Part shown: piece after piece, positions 42,099 through 51,627 of the stretch
How positions within the stretch are numbered: position 1 is the stretch's first letter
Layout: each line of letters starts with the position of its first letter
Source: Caloramator sp. mosi_1
GTDB lineage: Bacteria > Bacillota > Clostridia > Clostridiales > Caloramatoraceae
Assembly: GCF_028622835.1 (NCBI RefSeq)
Contig: NZ_CP117677.1
Coordinates: 1,594,820-1,658,819, forward strand
Length of the DNA stretch: 64,000 nt
Reading direction: 5' to 3'
Made by a program: the position numbers and the translations under genes
Notes under the pieces: generated by a model
The model's input: the letters and a program-made list of their open reading frames with translations, nothing else
Told to the model about the DNA's origin: nothing
Database searches by the model: none

Positions 42099-42149
42099 AT
42101 AAGTATAAAATTTTTAAAATTGTGTGTAAACATAATAAAAAATGACAGT

Positions 42150-42340
42150 TTCATAGGCATACCATTGTCATAAACAGGACAATGAGGGTATCCTCTCAAT
42201 ACACGATTTTTCTTACCCATAAAATTTTCAAGAGTAAACTGACGCCTACAATCCTTATATTGATATTTTTGATTACCTGCTTTGTCTTTTCCAAAGTGAT
42301 AGAGATGTTGACTTATGATTTAACAAAACTAATACTTTAC
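42150..42340 (-). pseudogene. Zinc-ribbon transposase N-terminal fragment
   Basis: Decayed copy of the N-terminus of the 30203-31188 transposase; the leftward frame from 42220 reads GKKNRVLRGYPHCPV. No catalytic domain. Confidence 0.6.
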
Positions 42341-42358
42341 ATAGGAGAGTTGTATTTA

Positions 42359-42416
42359 TGGTTAAAAAGTTATCTCTTTGTTTATTATGTTCTCAATTGT
42401 TAAAGGAGAAGAAATG
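42359..42416 (+). pseudogene. Signal-peptide start of a secreted protein (fragment)
   Basis: ATG 42359 after AGGAGAG reads MVKKLSLCLLCSQLLKEKK then stop. The same start (with CTG for ATG) heads the secreted protein at 54344, so this is the truncated 5' end of such a gene carried on the repeat. Confidence 0.5.
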
Positions 42417-42600
42417 AGATACAGAAACTACTTAGTAAAGAATAATGAGGAATGATCTGTATAACGATACCTAATCTTATGATAATATACAAAAATTTAA
42501 AGTAATATACAAATTTGATTTAAATGTTATATTTAATGTAAAAATCTAAGAAATAATGCGAAACTAAAAAAATTTAAAGATTACTATGGGGGAGAACATA

Positions 42601-43466
42601 TTGAGTAAAAGAATTTTAGAAATTAATAATTTATGTAAAAATTATAGGAAATTTTCACTAAAAAATATTAATCTAACTTTAGAAGAAGGTAAAGTTCTAG
42701 GTTTAATAGGACAAAATGGTGCTGGGAAAAGCACAATCATAAAGTCACTGTTAGGGTTAATTTCGTATGACAGCGGAAGTATTTTAATCAATAATCAGGT
42801 TATGACTTCTGATAGTATAAAATTAAAACATGATATAGGATATGTACCAGAAAATGTTTTCTTATATCAAGATGTTAAGTGTAGGGATTTTTATAAATTT
42901 GTTAAGAGTTGCTATAAGAATTGGGATGATGATTTATTTTTTAAGTTAACAAAAGAATTTGATTTAAATTTAGATAAGAAAATAAAAGAATTATCTAAAG
43001 GTAATCAAGTGAAAATATTAATAATAATTGCAATTAGCCATCATCCAAGGCTCCTTGTATTAGACGAGCCTACTTCAGGACTAGATCCATTAATAAGAAA
43101 TCAAGTTTTGGATTGTTTAAAAAGAGTTGTTGTAGAAGAAAAATGTTCAATTTTATTTTCTTCTCACATAACAGAAGATATCAATAAAATAGCAGATACT
43201 GTAGCTTTTTACACAATGGACATATACTACTATCTGAAAGTAAAGAAACAATTTTAAAGAAATATAAAAAAGTAGTTTATAAAAATGGAATACCTAATAA
43301 TATTAGGGAAAGTAGTAAATTTGTATATAACAATATGATTATGATATGTGATGATAATGATATCGTACACATGAATTTTAATCAAGAAGAATGTTGCGTA
43401 AGTGATATTACATTGGATGAAGTTCTAGGATTTTTGGTTAATAATGAAAAGAAGCTAAATCCTTAA
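42601..43466 (+). CDS. ABC transporter ATP-binding protein (frameshifted)
   Basis: TTG 42601 with GGGGGAG upstream is preferred over ATG 42586, which would overlap that RBS. Walker A GQNGAGKST, signature LSKGNQVK, Walker B LLVLDEPTSGLD and switch SSHITED are all present. One break near 43215 joins a C-terminal extension (SESKETILKKYKKVVYKNG ... DEVLGFLVNNEKKLNP), giving about 289 residues. It is followed by a membrane permease; the pair probably exports, or gives immunity against, the Cys-rich peptides encoded at 44207 and 44378. The same arrangement recurs at 61626-63098. Confidence 0.88.
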
Positions 43467-43507
43467 ATTTGATTCACCACGGAATTTAAGATAGAAAGGA
43501 GAAAAAA

Positions 43508-44134
43508 ATGATACAATTAATTCTTAAAGATTTTAATTTCAATAAGAAAAACATATATATATCTTTTTAGTTTGCTTAGTAGGATTTTATTTAATTAGTC
43601 AAGATGGAGAAAGATTTAAAATTCTAGCGTGTACTTTAATTCCACTATTATTATTTAATTTTATTATAGGTAAGTTATGTTTTGTTGAAGATAGGGACAA
43701 AGTATTTAAATATATACAAGCTTTACCTATAAAAAATCTCATTTTGTAATCGCCAAATATTTCGAAGGTTTTTTAGTTCTGGTTGTATCCTTTGTATTTA
43801 TATTTATTGAGAATTTTATTTTAAGGATATTAAATAAAAAATACTTTAACTTAGATCTTCAATACACATTATTAATTTTCAGTATAATGTTAATTTATGT
43901 TGGAATATTTTTCTTATTATATTTTAGATTTAATTATCAAGTTGCAAATCAGACTTTAGTAGTTTTCTATATTTTTGTCTTATGGGTTATAAACTATTGG
44001 AATTATTGAATTTGGATATATTAAAATTTATGAATTACAAATATTTTAATATTTTCTTACTTATTTTAGCATTTAGTTGTTATACTTTTACTTTTATATT
44101 ATCCAGACATTCATATTATCGAAAGGATGAGTAA
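43508..44134 (+). CDS. ABC-2 type permease (frameshifted)
   Basis: ATG 43508 behind AAAGGAGAA. Breaks near 43562, 43750 and 43995 (T or A runs) separate hydrophobic blocks that together form about 209 residues with six membrane helices (FLVCLVGFYLISQDG, CTLIPLLLFNFIIGKLCF, VLVVSFVFIFIENFIL, LLIFSIMLIYVGIFFLLYF, TLVVFYIFVLWVINYW, YFNIFLLILAFSCYTFTFIL). Partner of the ATPase 41 bases upstream. Next come the Cys-rich precursor peptides. Confidence 0.75.
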
Positions 44135-44206
44135 TTCACAAAAAAACTAGTATTAAGTTTATTGTGAATTATTTAATATTGATTTTTGAAAGGGAGTGAA
44201 TATAAA

Positions 44207-44341
44207 ATGGAGATATTAAATCAAGAAGTTAACAATCCAGAAGTTGGAGGGCCAGTTGCATACTTTGTTGCTTGTATGAGTCTTTGCTGGGTATCAAATG
44301 GTGTTGTTACAGCTATGGCATTGGCATTAGTATCAATGTAA
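44207..44341 (+). CDS. Cys-rich RiPP precursor (CLI_3235-like bacteriocin)
   Basis: 44-residue peptide, ATG 44207, with RBS AAAGGGAGTGA. The leader is MEILNQEVNNPEVGG, followed by PVAYFVACMSLCWVSNGVV and TAMALALVSM. Two Cys spaced CxxxxC lie in a hydrophobic core. Size, a short acidic leader, the core, and the neighbourhood (ABC pair upstream, radical SAM maturases downstream) fit the clostridial CLI_3235-type Cys-rich peptides, whose cysteines are thought to be cross-linked by a radical SAM enzyme. The assignment rests on pattern and context. Not found by longer-ORF criteria. Confidence 0.65.
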   Translation: MEILNQEVNNPEVGGPVAYFVACMSLCWVSNGVVTAMALALVSM

Positions 44342-44377
44342 GAAATTTTATATCATATTGAATAAGAGGGATATATA

Positions 44378-44515
44378 ATGGAAGTAATCAACAATGAAAT
44401 AATTACCAATTAAGTAGGATTTTCATGAGCATGCTTAGTTGCATGCGGAATGAGTTGTATACTTGTTGGTGGAGTCGTAGTTGGTGCATTTGCTACAGCA
44501 TTAGAAGTATTTTAA
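44378..44515 (+). pseudogene. Second Cys-rich RiPP precursor, two in-frame stops
   Basis: ATG 44378 after AAGAGGG. In frame: MEVINNEIITN, TAA, VGFS, TGA, ACLVACGMSCILVGGVV, VGAFATALEVF. Apart from the two nonsense codons it parallels the first peptide: acidic N-terminus, VG motif, then a Cys-rich core (CxxxCxxxC) and an Ala-rich tail. CAA to TAA and TGG to TGA changes would explain the stops, so this is a decayed duplicate rather than a homopolymer error. Confidence 0.6.
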
Positions 44516-44519
44516 AATA

Positions 44520-44559
44520 TATAAGGCTTTAACGAAAGATTTTATGTCAAAGCCTTATA
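44520..44559 (+). promoter_or_regulatory. Hairpin between peptide genes and maturase
   Basis: TATAAGGCTTT and AAAGCCTTATA form an 11-base-pair stem with an 18-base loop. Without a T-run it is probably a partial terminator or stabiliser that keeps precursor mRNA more abundant than maturase mRNA. Confidence 0.55.
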
Positions 44560-45576
44560 CATAGAGAGTATAAACATACATGAGTTCACTTTTTACATCA
44601 ATTGACTCAAGTATGTTTTATATTATAACACTAATAATTATAGAAGTAAATACTTTATAAGTTATTAATGAGGAGATGGAAATTTATGAATATGAATAAA
44701 AATCCTAAAGTATTAGTATTTAGCACTGATAACAATAAATATATATTTGATAATGTAAGTGGCAATGTATTTCCTTATTCAAATGAAATCATGTTTATAA
44801 TAAATAATTTTTTTAGGTTATCAAAAGATGATATTATAGAAGAGTTAGCCAATAAATTTGGGGTGGAGAAAAGAAAGTGTAGCAATTTATATTTATATAT
44901 AGAAAATCTTATAAATAATGGATGCTTTTATAATGAAATGGTGGTTACTGAGGTGGACTGTAGAGAGGAGTCTCTAAAAACACCAATGTCACAGCTAATT
45001 TTAGTATTAACTGAGCAATGTAATTTAAGATGTAAGTATTGTATTTATTCAGAACATTATCCAAATGTTATGGGATATTCAAATAAAAGTATGAATTATG
45101 AAACCGCAAAGCTGGCAATTGATCAATATATGCAGTAATATAATGAAAAGAAAAAGTATGGATATAGGAAAAAGCCTATAATCAGCTTTTATGGCGGAGA
45201 ACCTTTTTAAAATTTGATGTAACTAAGCAGGTAATTAAATACTGTAGGGAAAAGAATACGAAGTTAGATACTATGTAACAACAAATGGCACAATAATGAA
45301 TGAAGAAATTATTGAATATATAGTAGATAATGATTTTATAGTTACATTTAGTGTAGACGGACATAAGGAACAACATGATAGAAATAGAGTTTTTGCCGAC
45401 AACAAGGGCACGTTTGATTTAGTGCTTTATAATATAGAAAGGCTCCAGAATTACAAAAGAAAAAGAGGTATTGAACAATTAATAACATTTAACCTAATCA
45501 ACGACAGAAGTCACCTACTTCTATAAGTGGGTGATGAATGTCAGTTGACAAATTCATCGTTCAGATACAAAATAAG

Positions 45577-45741
45577 CATTAGAAAATAGATACATAGATT
45601 TAGATAATAATGATCATTCAGTATTCTTGCTATATTATCATCTTGTTTTAGTAACGAGATATAGAAGAAAGCTTATAAATGATAATATTGTGAAGGCCAA
45701 TTGAAGTTATTAAAAAATATATAGAAAAGCAAGGTGAATAG
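45577..45741 (+). pseudogene. TnpA (Y1 transposase) internally deleted
   Basis: The frame reads HSVFLLYYHLVLVTRYRRKL, then INDNIVK, then jumps to PIEVIKKYIEKQGE, the last residues of IS200/IS605 TnpA. The HUH and catalytic Tyr regions are gone, so the element cannot move by itself. Confidence 0.75.
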
Positions 45742-45743
45742 GT

Positions 45744-46816
45744 GTGACTTTGCTAAAAGCCTATAAATATAGAATATACCCAACAAAAGAACAAAAGGAA
45801 TATTTATCAAAAGTATTTGGTTGTGTAAGGTTCATATATAACAAAATGCTTAATGATAAGATAGAGCATTACAAACAAACAGGAAAAATACTTAAAACAA
45901 CTCCTGCACAATATAAAAAGAATATACTTTTCTAAAAGAAGTAGATAGCCTTGCTCTTGCTAATTCACAGCTTAATTTAGAGAAGGCATACAAGAGCTTT
46001 TTAGAGATAACAGCATAGGCTTTCCTAAATTCAAGAAGAAAAAAGGATATCAATCCTATACAACAAAAATCAAAATGGGACAGTTGATATTATAGATGGT
46101 TACTTAAAAATACCAAAATTAAAAACAAAGATAAAAATAAAACAGCATAGGCAATTTGAAGGAATTATTAAATCAGTAACAATATCTAAAACACCAACAG
46201 AAAAGTATTATGCTTCTATATTAGTAGAAACAGAGATAAAGGAGTTACCAGAAGTAGATAAAAAAATTGGAATAGATTTAGGGTTAAAGGAATTTGCAAT
46301 ATTATCAGATGGAGCAAAAATAGAAAATCCCAAATGGCTAAGAAGAACTGAAAAAGAATAAAGAAACTACAAAGAGATTTATCAAGGAAACAAAAGGGCA
46401 GTAAAAATTATGAGAAAAACAGGCAAAAACTTGCTAAATTACACGAAAAAATAACTAATCAAAGAAGAGATTTTCTTCATAAATTGTCCTCTAAAATTAT
46501 AAACGAAAACCAAGTTATAGTTTTAGAGGATTTGAAGGTAAAGAATATGCAACAAAATAGATGTTTATCAAAATCAATAAGTGAAGTATCCTGGGCAGAA
46601 TTTAGAAGAATATTAGAATATAAAGCAAAGTGGTATGGAAGAGAAATAATAATAGCACCACAAAACTATGCATCAAGTCAAATATGTAGTGAATGTGGAT
46701 ATAAAAACTCAGAGGTAAAGAATTTAGCATTTAGGGAGTGGGAGTGTCCTAATTGTGGTGCTAAACACGATAGAGATGTAAATGCAGCAAAGAACTTACT
46801 AAAATTAGCCATATAA
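45744..46816 (+). CDS. tnpB: RNA-guided endonuclease TnpB (frameshifted)
   Basis: GTG 45744 overlaps the tnpA stop region. The RuvC-like residues are all present: KIGIDLGLKEFAIL (Asp), IVLEDLKVKNMQ (Glu), HDRDVNAAKNLL (Asp). The zinc finger has CSECGYKN and CPNCGAKH. Breaks near 45930, 46000, 46055 and 46360 need one base each; the total is about 360-375 residues. TnpB cuts DNA directed by an omega RNA made from its 3' end and the right element end, helping the element persist. Confidence 0.88.
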
Positions 46817-46940
46817 ATGGTAAAACTGGGGATGGAACAGCCCTTTGAGCGTGGGTAAACTGGCAACAGAAGTTGCCTTGACCACGAAGCCACCATCTCT
46901 ATAGGTGGGGGTAGTTCACGAAGATTATGCGATTCTTGCT
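46700..46940 (+). ncRNA. Predicted TnpB omega (right-end) RNA
   Basis: By analogy with characterised IS605 elements the guide RNA scaffold covers the tnpB 3' end and the right end, including hairpins around 46840-46885 (GTTGCC pairs) and 46892-46911. The guide would be the flanking bases after GGTAGTTCAC, about 46921 onward, here radical SAM gene sequence. Transcription is not shown and the limits are approximate. Confidence 0.45.
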
Positions 46941-47139
46941 ATATACATTTTGTAAAAGATGAAAATAATCTTGAGTTTGATAGTGAGTTTTGCAAAGACA
47001 AAAAGAGTATTTTGCCAAAGACACTGTCAGTGTTATATTCATTGTTAGAACATAATCCAAAAATGTTTGAAATAACATTTAATAATGATATTCAAGAAGA
47101 AAGTATCATAGAATTTTATCAAGTAATGAAGTAAAGGAT

Positions 47140-49069
47140 GTGATAAAATCGAAAGTTATTTTAGGTTGAATCCTTATATAAGATTTGAGAAAAAAGTACT
47201 GAAGCTTGTATTTATAATTTATGTAATGGAGATATCATTTTTTAGATGAGAAAAAGCGAATATAATCGAGAAATGCGAAAGAAATGAAGCTATAAGTAAT
47301 CTCAACATTGATGAACTTGGTTTTCTTAATAAACTTGAAGATATGGGTATAGGCAGGTATTATGATAGGAAAGTATTTGTTGAGAAAATGTTTTTAGGGC
47401 AAGAAGCAGATTTTGAAAGTACAATGAAAAAGAATATAACTTTCTCAAGATTATTTATTGAAGTTACTAACGAATGCAATTTAGATTGCGTGTTTTGTAA
47501 TTACTTAGATGAAAAGGCCTATAGAAAGACAGGCTGTAAAAGATGGTATTCAAGTGGAAGAAATTTGAGCACAGAGCAGTATAAGGAAGTTATCAGGCAA
47601 GCGGTTCCTATGGGAGTTAAAGAAATAGTTTTTATGGGTGGAGAACCTTTTTAGAATTTGAAAAAATGAAGGAATTAATACAGTATACTAAATTTTTAGG
47701 TGTAGCCTAGGTTACTGTGTATACTAATTTAACTCTGCTTAATGAAGAGATTCTTAAGATAATAAAGGAGTTCAAGGTAAGTCTTATAGTTCAAGTGATT
47801 TCTAATAATAAAGAAGAATTTGAATGTATCTCTAATAAGCCACTTGAAGTAGATATTATGAAAAATATTAAATTATTAAAAGATAATAATGTTGACTTTG
47901 GTATAAAGATTTTAGTGTGCAGATATAACGAAGATAATATAGAAAATATGATAAGTGAATTAAGCAGGATAATTAGTACTAATAAGATTCAATTAGATTT
48001 TATATATCCTCACAACAAAATTCATCATTCCCCAAAGTATCTTAATTATATATACAACAAGAAGTTCAAGTTATTTAGAGTAAATCTTCCTATGTATTCT
48101 TTCTACACTAAATACAATAATTGCTTTGGTAATCAGATTGCATTAACACTAGATGGTGACATACTTCCATGTATAATGACAAGAAAATTAAAGTTGGGGT
48201 CTATAATTGAACAACAACTACATGAGATTTTAACAGATGGAAAATATGAAGCATTGCAGACATTAACAAAGGATAAAATACAAGGTTGTAAGGAATGCAT
48301 ATATAGGTTTGGATGTATTGATTGCAGAGCTATAGAGATGGAATATTCAAATACTATAAATGAAACAAATTATAATGGAAAATTTTTATGTGAGAAAATA
48401 CCAAGGGATAATAAATTAGATTTGAACAAGCTGTGCAGTGAGTCTATTCCTATTAAGTTTAAAAGTATCTACGAGAACAGAATAGATGATAAAACAGAAT
48501 ATGTTAAATTGCCTACATTTAATCACCCTAAAATTGATAATGATTTTGAGCAGTTTTTAAATGAATCAAAAAGTAAGAATTTAATAATAGATGTGAGAAG
48601 TAATATGGGAGGGCTTATAGAGAAGGCCATAAATGTTTCTTCAATGTTATTGAAGGATATAAAAAACATAGGATTTATAGCCTCGAGAAATGAGGCGGAA
48701 TTAAGACCAATAACTATAAATCCAACTGGAAAATATTTAGACAAATTTAAGAAAATTATTATTTTAGTTGATAGAAATACTGACAGTTCTGTTGAGAATA
48801 TTTTTATAAGAGCTTTAAAAAACAGTAGTAATAAAATTAGGATTCTAGGCACTGAAACTATGGGATTGGTTCATCAATCAACAGTATTTACTCTAAAAGA
48901 TAATTCACAATTACAGGTAACTACTAGTAAATATTATGATGTTAACAGAAATTTATTAAAGCCTGAAGGTATTGAACCGGATATCTTTGTTGAAAATGGT
49001 TTGAATATTTTTATGGGTATAGACAATCAACTTAATATGGCATTAAAATTATTAGAACATAGTGTATAG
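47140..49069 (+). CDS. Radical SAM/SPASM - S41 protease fusion (frameshifted, one stop)
   Basis: GTG 47140 is the likely start. Joining frames across breaks near 47155, 47193, 47237 and 47652 gives about 643 residues. N-terminal domain: IESYFRLNPYIRFEKK ... NLCNGDIIFLDEK. Radical SAM: EVTNECNLDCVFCNYLDEKA (CxxxCxxC), VFMGGEPFLEF. SPASM: NCFGNQIALTLDGDILPCIM, then CKECIYRFGCIDC. C-terminal S41-like protease fold: NLIIDVRSNMGGLIEKAI, IIILVDRNTDSSVENIF (catalytic Ser region), GIEPDIFV. An in-frame TAG at about 47708 (GVA-stop-VTVYTN) is not a homopolymer lesion. It would modify the Cys-rich peptides and perhaps cleave their leader. Confidence 0.8.
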
Positions 49070-49126
49070 AAATAGACTAATAATCTATCGTACTTCATTA
49101 ATTTCATTAATAAGGAGACAAAAAAC

Positions 49127-49326
49127 ATGAGGATATTAAAATATATTTTTACAGGATTGACTTGGTGTAGTATTTATACCGCTATAAATTTATTGAAAAA
49201 CAAAACTGATTTTGTTAAGTTTATGCAAACTCCAGGTTATAAATTTGATTTATTAATATATTTTTTATATCAATTTTAGTTACTTATTTAGTTGAGTTAA
49301 GACAAAAATATAAAAATAAATCATGA
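49127..49326 (+). CDS. Small membrane protein, candidate immunity (frameshifted)
   Basis: ATG 49127 behind AAGGAGA. One T missing near 49262; restored, 66 residues with two hydrophobic segments (YIFTGLTWCSIYTAINLL and LLIYFFISILVTYLV) and a Lys-rich end (RQKYKNKS). It closes the Cys-rich peptide cassette 57 bases after the fusion gene, the position where immunity or helper proteins are often found. Confidence 0.5.
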
Positions 49327-49487
49327 AATGCTATGGATATGTTTGTTTAAATTATTATAATAGAATTCTTGTATAAGGAGAAATAATTCAAATTAATAAG
49401 GTTAAAATCTAAATGAAAGATTATATTTAATAGAATATTTTAACCTGTATTATTTATCAACTTCGATTTAATGTTAAATTGTTATTT

Positions 49488-49640
49488 TTGGCTCTTTGTC
49501 AATAGTTGGGTAGGTATTTGATTAGAATGCCTATTTTTTCTAGAAATTATAAAAATCGAAACTTGTATCAAAATCATCGTTCCAAGACAAAACTATACGT
49601 TCCATTGATACGATAAGCCTTGAGAAATCAGGGCTTTTTG
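49488..49640 (+). repeat. Dispersed repeat R with ISL3-type end
   Basis: GGCTCTTTGTCAATAGTTGG, the GTATCAAAATCATCG block and the GNRA-loop terminator (49616-49639). It terminates the Cys-rich peptide cassette. Confidence 0.7.
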
Positions 49641-50120
49641 TATGTGATTGATGTTAGATGGTAGTAGGTTGTTAGAAATTTGTTGCAAAAAGGGTTTTTC
49701 ATAAATATGTAGAAAATAACAATATATGAATAATGCTGTCGACCTATAATCATGCAAAAAACTAGAAGGTAGACAGCAAGAACAAAACAAGTATTTTCAA
49801 GGAAAGAGTGTTTTTGTTAACAAATTGTTTACAAATATCAAAATTCACAAACCTAGATTTTTTAAGCTTTAAATGGGTTTATATAGTCCCTATGAGGGAG
49901 GAAATACATGATAAAAATATAATCAAAGAAATAATCCTAGTAAAACTATATTGCCTTACTGGGATTATTTTTTAAAAAATTACTATACAATATTACTTTA
50001 AACCTTATATTGTAATTACAGTACACCATAATGCCAAAAATAAACAAAATCCATATAAACATATTGACTGTATTTGTGTAATAATGTATAATAAAATTAA
50101 ATAAAAAGGAGGGGATTTAT
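49641..50120. other. Intergenic region with terminator and promoter-proximal leader
   Basis: No gene seen. A terminator (AATCCTAGTAA ... TTACTGGGATT plus T-run, 49933-49974) lies before the next operon, whose RBS (AAAAAGGAGGGG) is at 50103-50114. TTGACT...(17)...TATAAT lies at about 50063-50092. Confidence 0.5.
49933..49974 (+). terminator. Rho-independent terminator
   Basis: An 11-base-pair stem (one G-T pair) followed by seven T within ten bases. The stem resembles the IS66-end hairpin at 39410. Confidence 0.75.
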
Positions 50121-50390
50121 ATGTCAAGTAAAAAAGCAAAAACTCATCTTTTAGGGAATATTCCTACTGCATTAGGAACTAAGAAGAAAACATTTATAAT
50201 ACCGGATGAATTAGATATGGCATTAAAACTTCAAGCAGTTATGGAAAGTAAAACAGAATCTCAAGTATTAATAGAAGCACTACAAAATTATATTAAATCT
50301 GAATATTTAGAAAAGGCAAGAGATAAGCATAGAATAATTATTTCTAATTCCAACGAAGAAAACAAAGAAGATGATGAGAATATAAAATAG
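50121..50390 (+). CDS. Ribbon-helix-helix-like small protein
   Basis: Intact, 89 residues, ATG 50121 after a strong RBS. The middle (KKTFIIPDELDMALKLQAV, then ESKTESQVLIEALQNYIKS) has the strand-helix-helix pattern of RHH DNA-binding proteins; the tail is acidic. A promoter with TTGACT and TATAAT lies just upstream, so it probably autoregulates the following two genes, as antitoxins and defence regulators do. Confidence 0.65.
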   Translation: MSSKKAKTHLLGNIPTALGTKKKTFIIPDELDMALKLQAVMESKTESQVLIEALQNYIKSEYLEKARDKHRIIISNSNEENKEDDENIK

Positions 50391-50512
50391 CTAGAAATCA
50401 TTTTTACACAATATAATAAAGTTAAATAAAATATCTTAACTGAATTTTAATAAATGCAAATGTACAATATGGGAAAATTTAAAACAAATTATACCAATTG
50501 GGGGATTGTGAG

Positions 50513-51627
50513 TTGCCTAAAGATAAAACAACTGAAATTCAAGATTTTTTAATTGGTGTAGGTGAAAAACTGGGACTAGTATCAAAAAAGAAGTAAGTTT
50601 AATTAAGACAGAATTTTACTCACCTATTTTTGATGTTGTTTGGTTTCTTGATCTGAGTAAGTATTTCGATTTTACTCATATCAATGATTTTATTGAAAAT
50701 AATTTTTATTATAAATATTTAAACTTGCTTCCAATAGCTGTTTTTGAAATTGAAGGTTCTAGTTCAAGTAGCAAAAATCAAATTGGAAATATGACAAACT
50801 TAATTCTTAGTAATTCTTTTTAAAATTTATTGTAGTAAATAATGAGGAAGGTATACCTGAAAAGGATACATATAGAAGGGCTATAAAAATAAAAAGATAT
50901 TTTGAAGACTTTTCTGGAGATAGTAATGTAATATTATTAGATTGGAGTCAATTGAAGCAAAGTGATAAATATTTAACTTCAAGTGATTTTATGATTAATT
51001 ACGATAATATTACTAATGATAAGTATAGAAGAAAAGGATCAGGAGGAGAAACGGCATCAATAGATATAGGTGATAAAATCCTCAAATTACTTTATAAAAC
51101 TGGTTTAGAAATAAAACAGGATTATGCTCCTATAAAATGTAAAATAAAAGATTGGTTAGATAGTTATTTTGGAAATAAATACAAATATGATGATAAGGAA
51201 TCTAATTTTTATCTTAAAAAATTGGAATAAAGGATCCTAAAGAAAAAGTATTATACAAATTAAAAAGTATAAGAGATAGAAGATATTTACCTAAAATTGA
51301 CATTGTAGCAGGGTTTAATTTACCAATAAGTGTTATTAAATGGCTTAAAAATATTTCAATATTTTTAGAATATGATATTATTAACAATCCTTTTTATTTT
51401 ATCTTAAACAATTTTCTGATGAAAATATTTTTGTTCCTTTAATTTCAGTAGAAATAGAAACAAGTGTAAGTAAGCATTTGAATGGAGGATTATTTAATTT
51501 GTGGAAAAATTCTTATATAGGAATTTTAGTATCAACAAAGGAAGCACAACCTCATTTGGAATTTTTTAGGTTAAATGGTTGTAATAATATATCTTTTGTA
51601 GATTGCAAAAGGGTGATGGGGTTATGA
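50513..51627 (+). CDS. Tandem restriction-nuclease-fold-like protein (frameshifted)
   Basis: TTG 50513 behind GGGGGATTGTGAG. Breaks near 50580, 50822, 51233 and 51405 need one base each; the total is about 372 residues. Two similar halves are visible: FDVVWFLDLSKYF ... PIAVFEIEGSSSSSKNQIGN and KIDIVAGFNLPISV ... FVPLISVEIETSVSKHLNGG. Both share an Asp-containing strand followed by FEIE-G/T-S and a Gly-rich helix, as in PD-(D/E)XK-fold proteins, although the usual Lys after Glu is replaced (ExE). This suggests an internal duplication and possibly a binding rather than cutting role. Its stop overlaps the next start (TTATGA). Confidence 0.55.

Larger units (their letters stand above)
41500..42345. 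repeat. Composite repeat, copy 2
   Basis: Terminator (41557-41580), serine-recombinase C-terminal fragment (41590-41927), promoter-like tract (42070-42098), antisense zinc-ribbon fragment (42150-42340). Downstream it also carries the start of a secreted protein that is shared with copy 3. Confidence 0.75.
45490..46920 (+). mobile_element. IS200/IS605-family element
   Basis: Left end hairpin CACCTACTTCTATAAGTGGGTG (45513-45534); right end hairpin CCACCATCTCTATAGGTGGG (46892-46911), then GGTAGTTCAC. It carries a deleted tnpA and a tnpB. Insertion is after a TTTAAC-like target (45489-45494) in the radical SAM gene. Confidence 0.8.
44686..47134 (+). pseudogene. Radical SAM peptide maturase split by IS605
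   Basis: ATG 44686 behind GAGGAGA. The N-terminal RRE-like region (about residues 1-90) is followed by the radical SAM motif TEQCNLRCKYCIYSEHYPNV (CxxxCxxC), FYGGEPFLKFD and VTTNGTIMNEEI. One-base breaks occur near 45138, 45208 and 45255. The gene is cut at about 45495 by the IS605-type element; a C-terminal piece (LCDSCYIHFVKDENN ... IIEFYQVMK) resumes at about 46921 and ends at 47134. The two parts lack roughly 100-120 residues of SPASM domain, so DNA was lost. It resembles the clostridial Cys-rich-peptide maturase CcpM type (rSAM_ocin_clost), but the family name is from memory. Confidence 0.75.

Noticed and set aside
42023..42220. Leftward frame with GKKNRVLRGYPHCPV (also at 59228 and 54019) as a small gene
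   Set aside because: It is a fragment of the zinc-ribbon transposase N-terminus embedded in the composite repeat, without start region or catalytic domain.
49905..49935. Four-codon ATG-ATA-AAA-ATA-TAA after GAGGGAGG as a leader peptide or attenuator
   Set aside because: Good RBS, but the frame is too short and the following hairpin resembles an IS66 end hairpin; nothing ties it to regulation of 50121.
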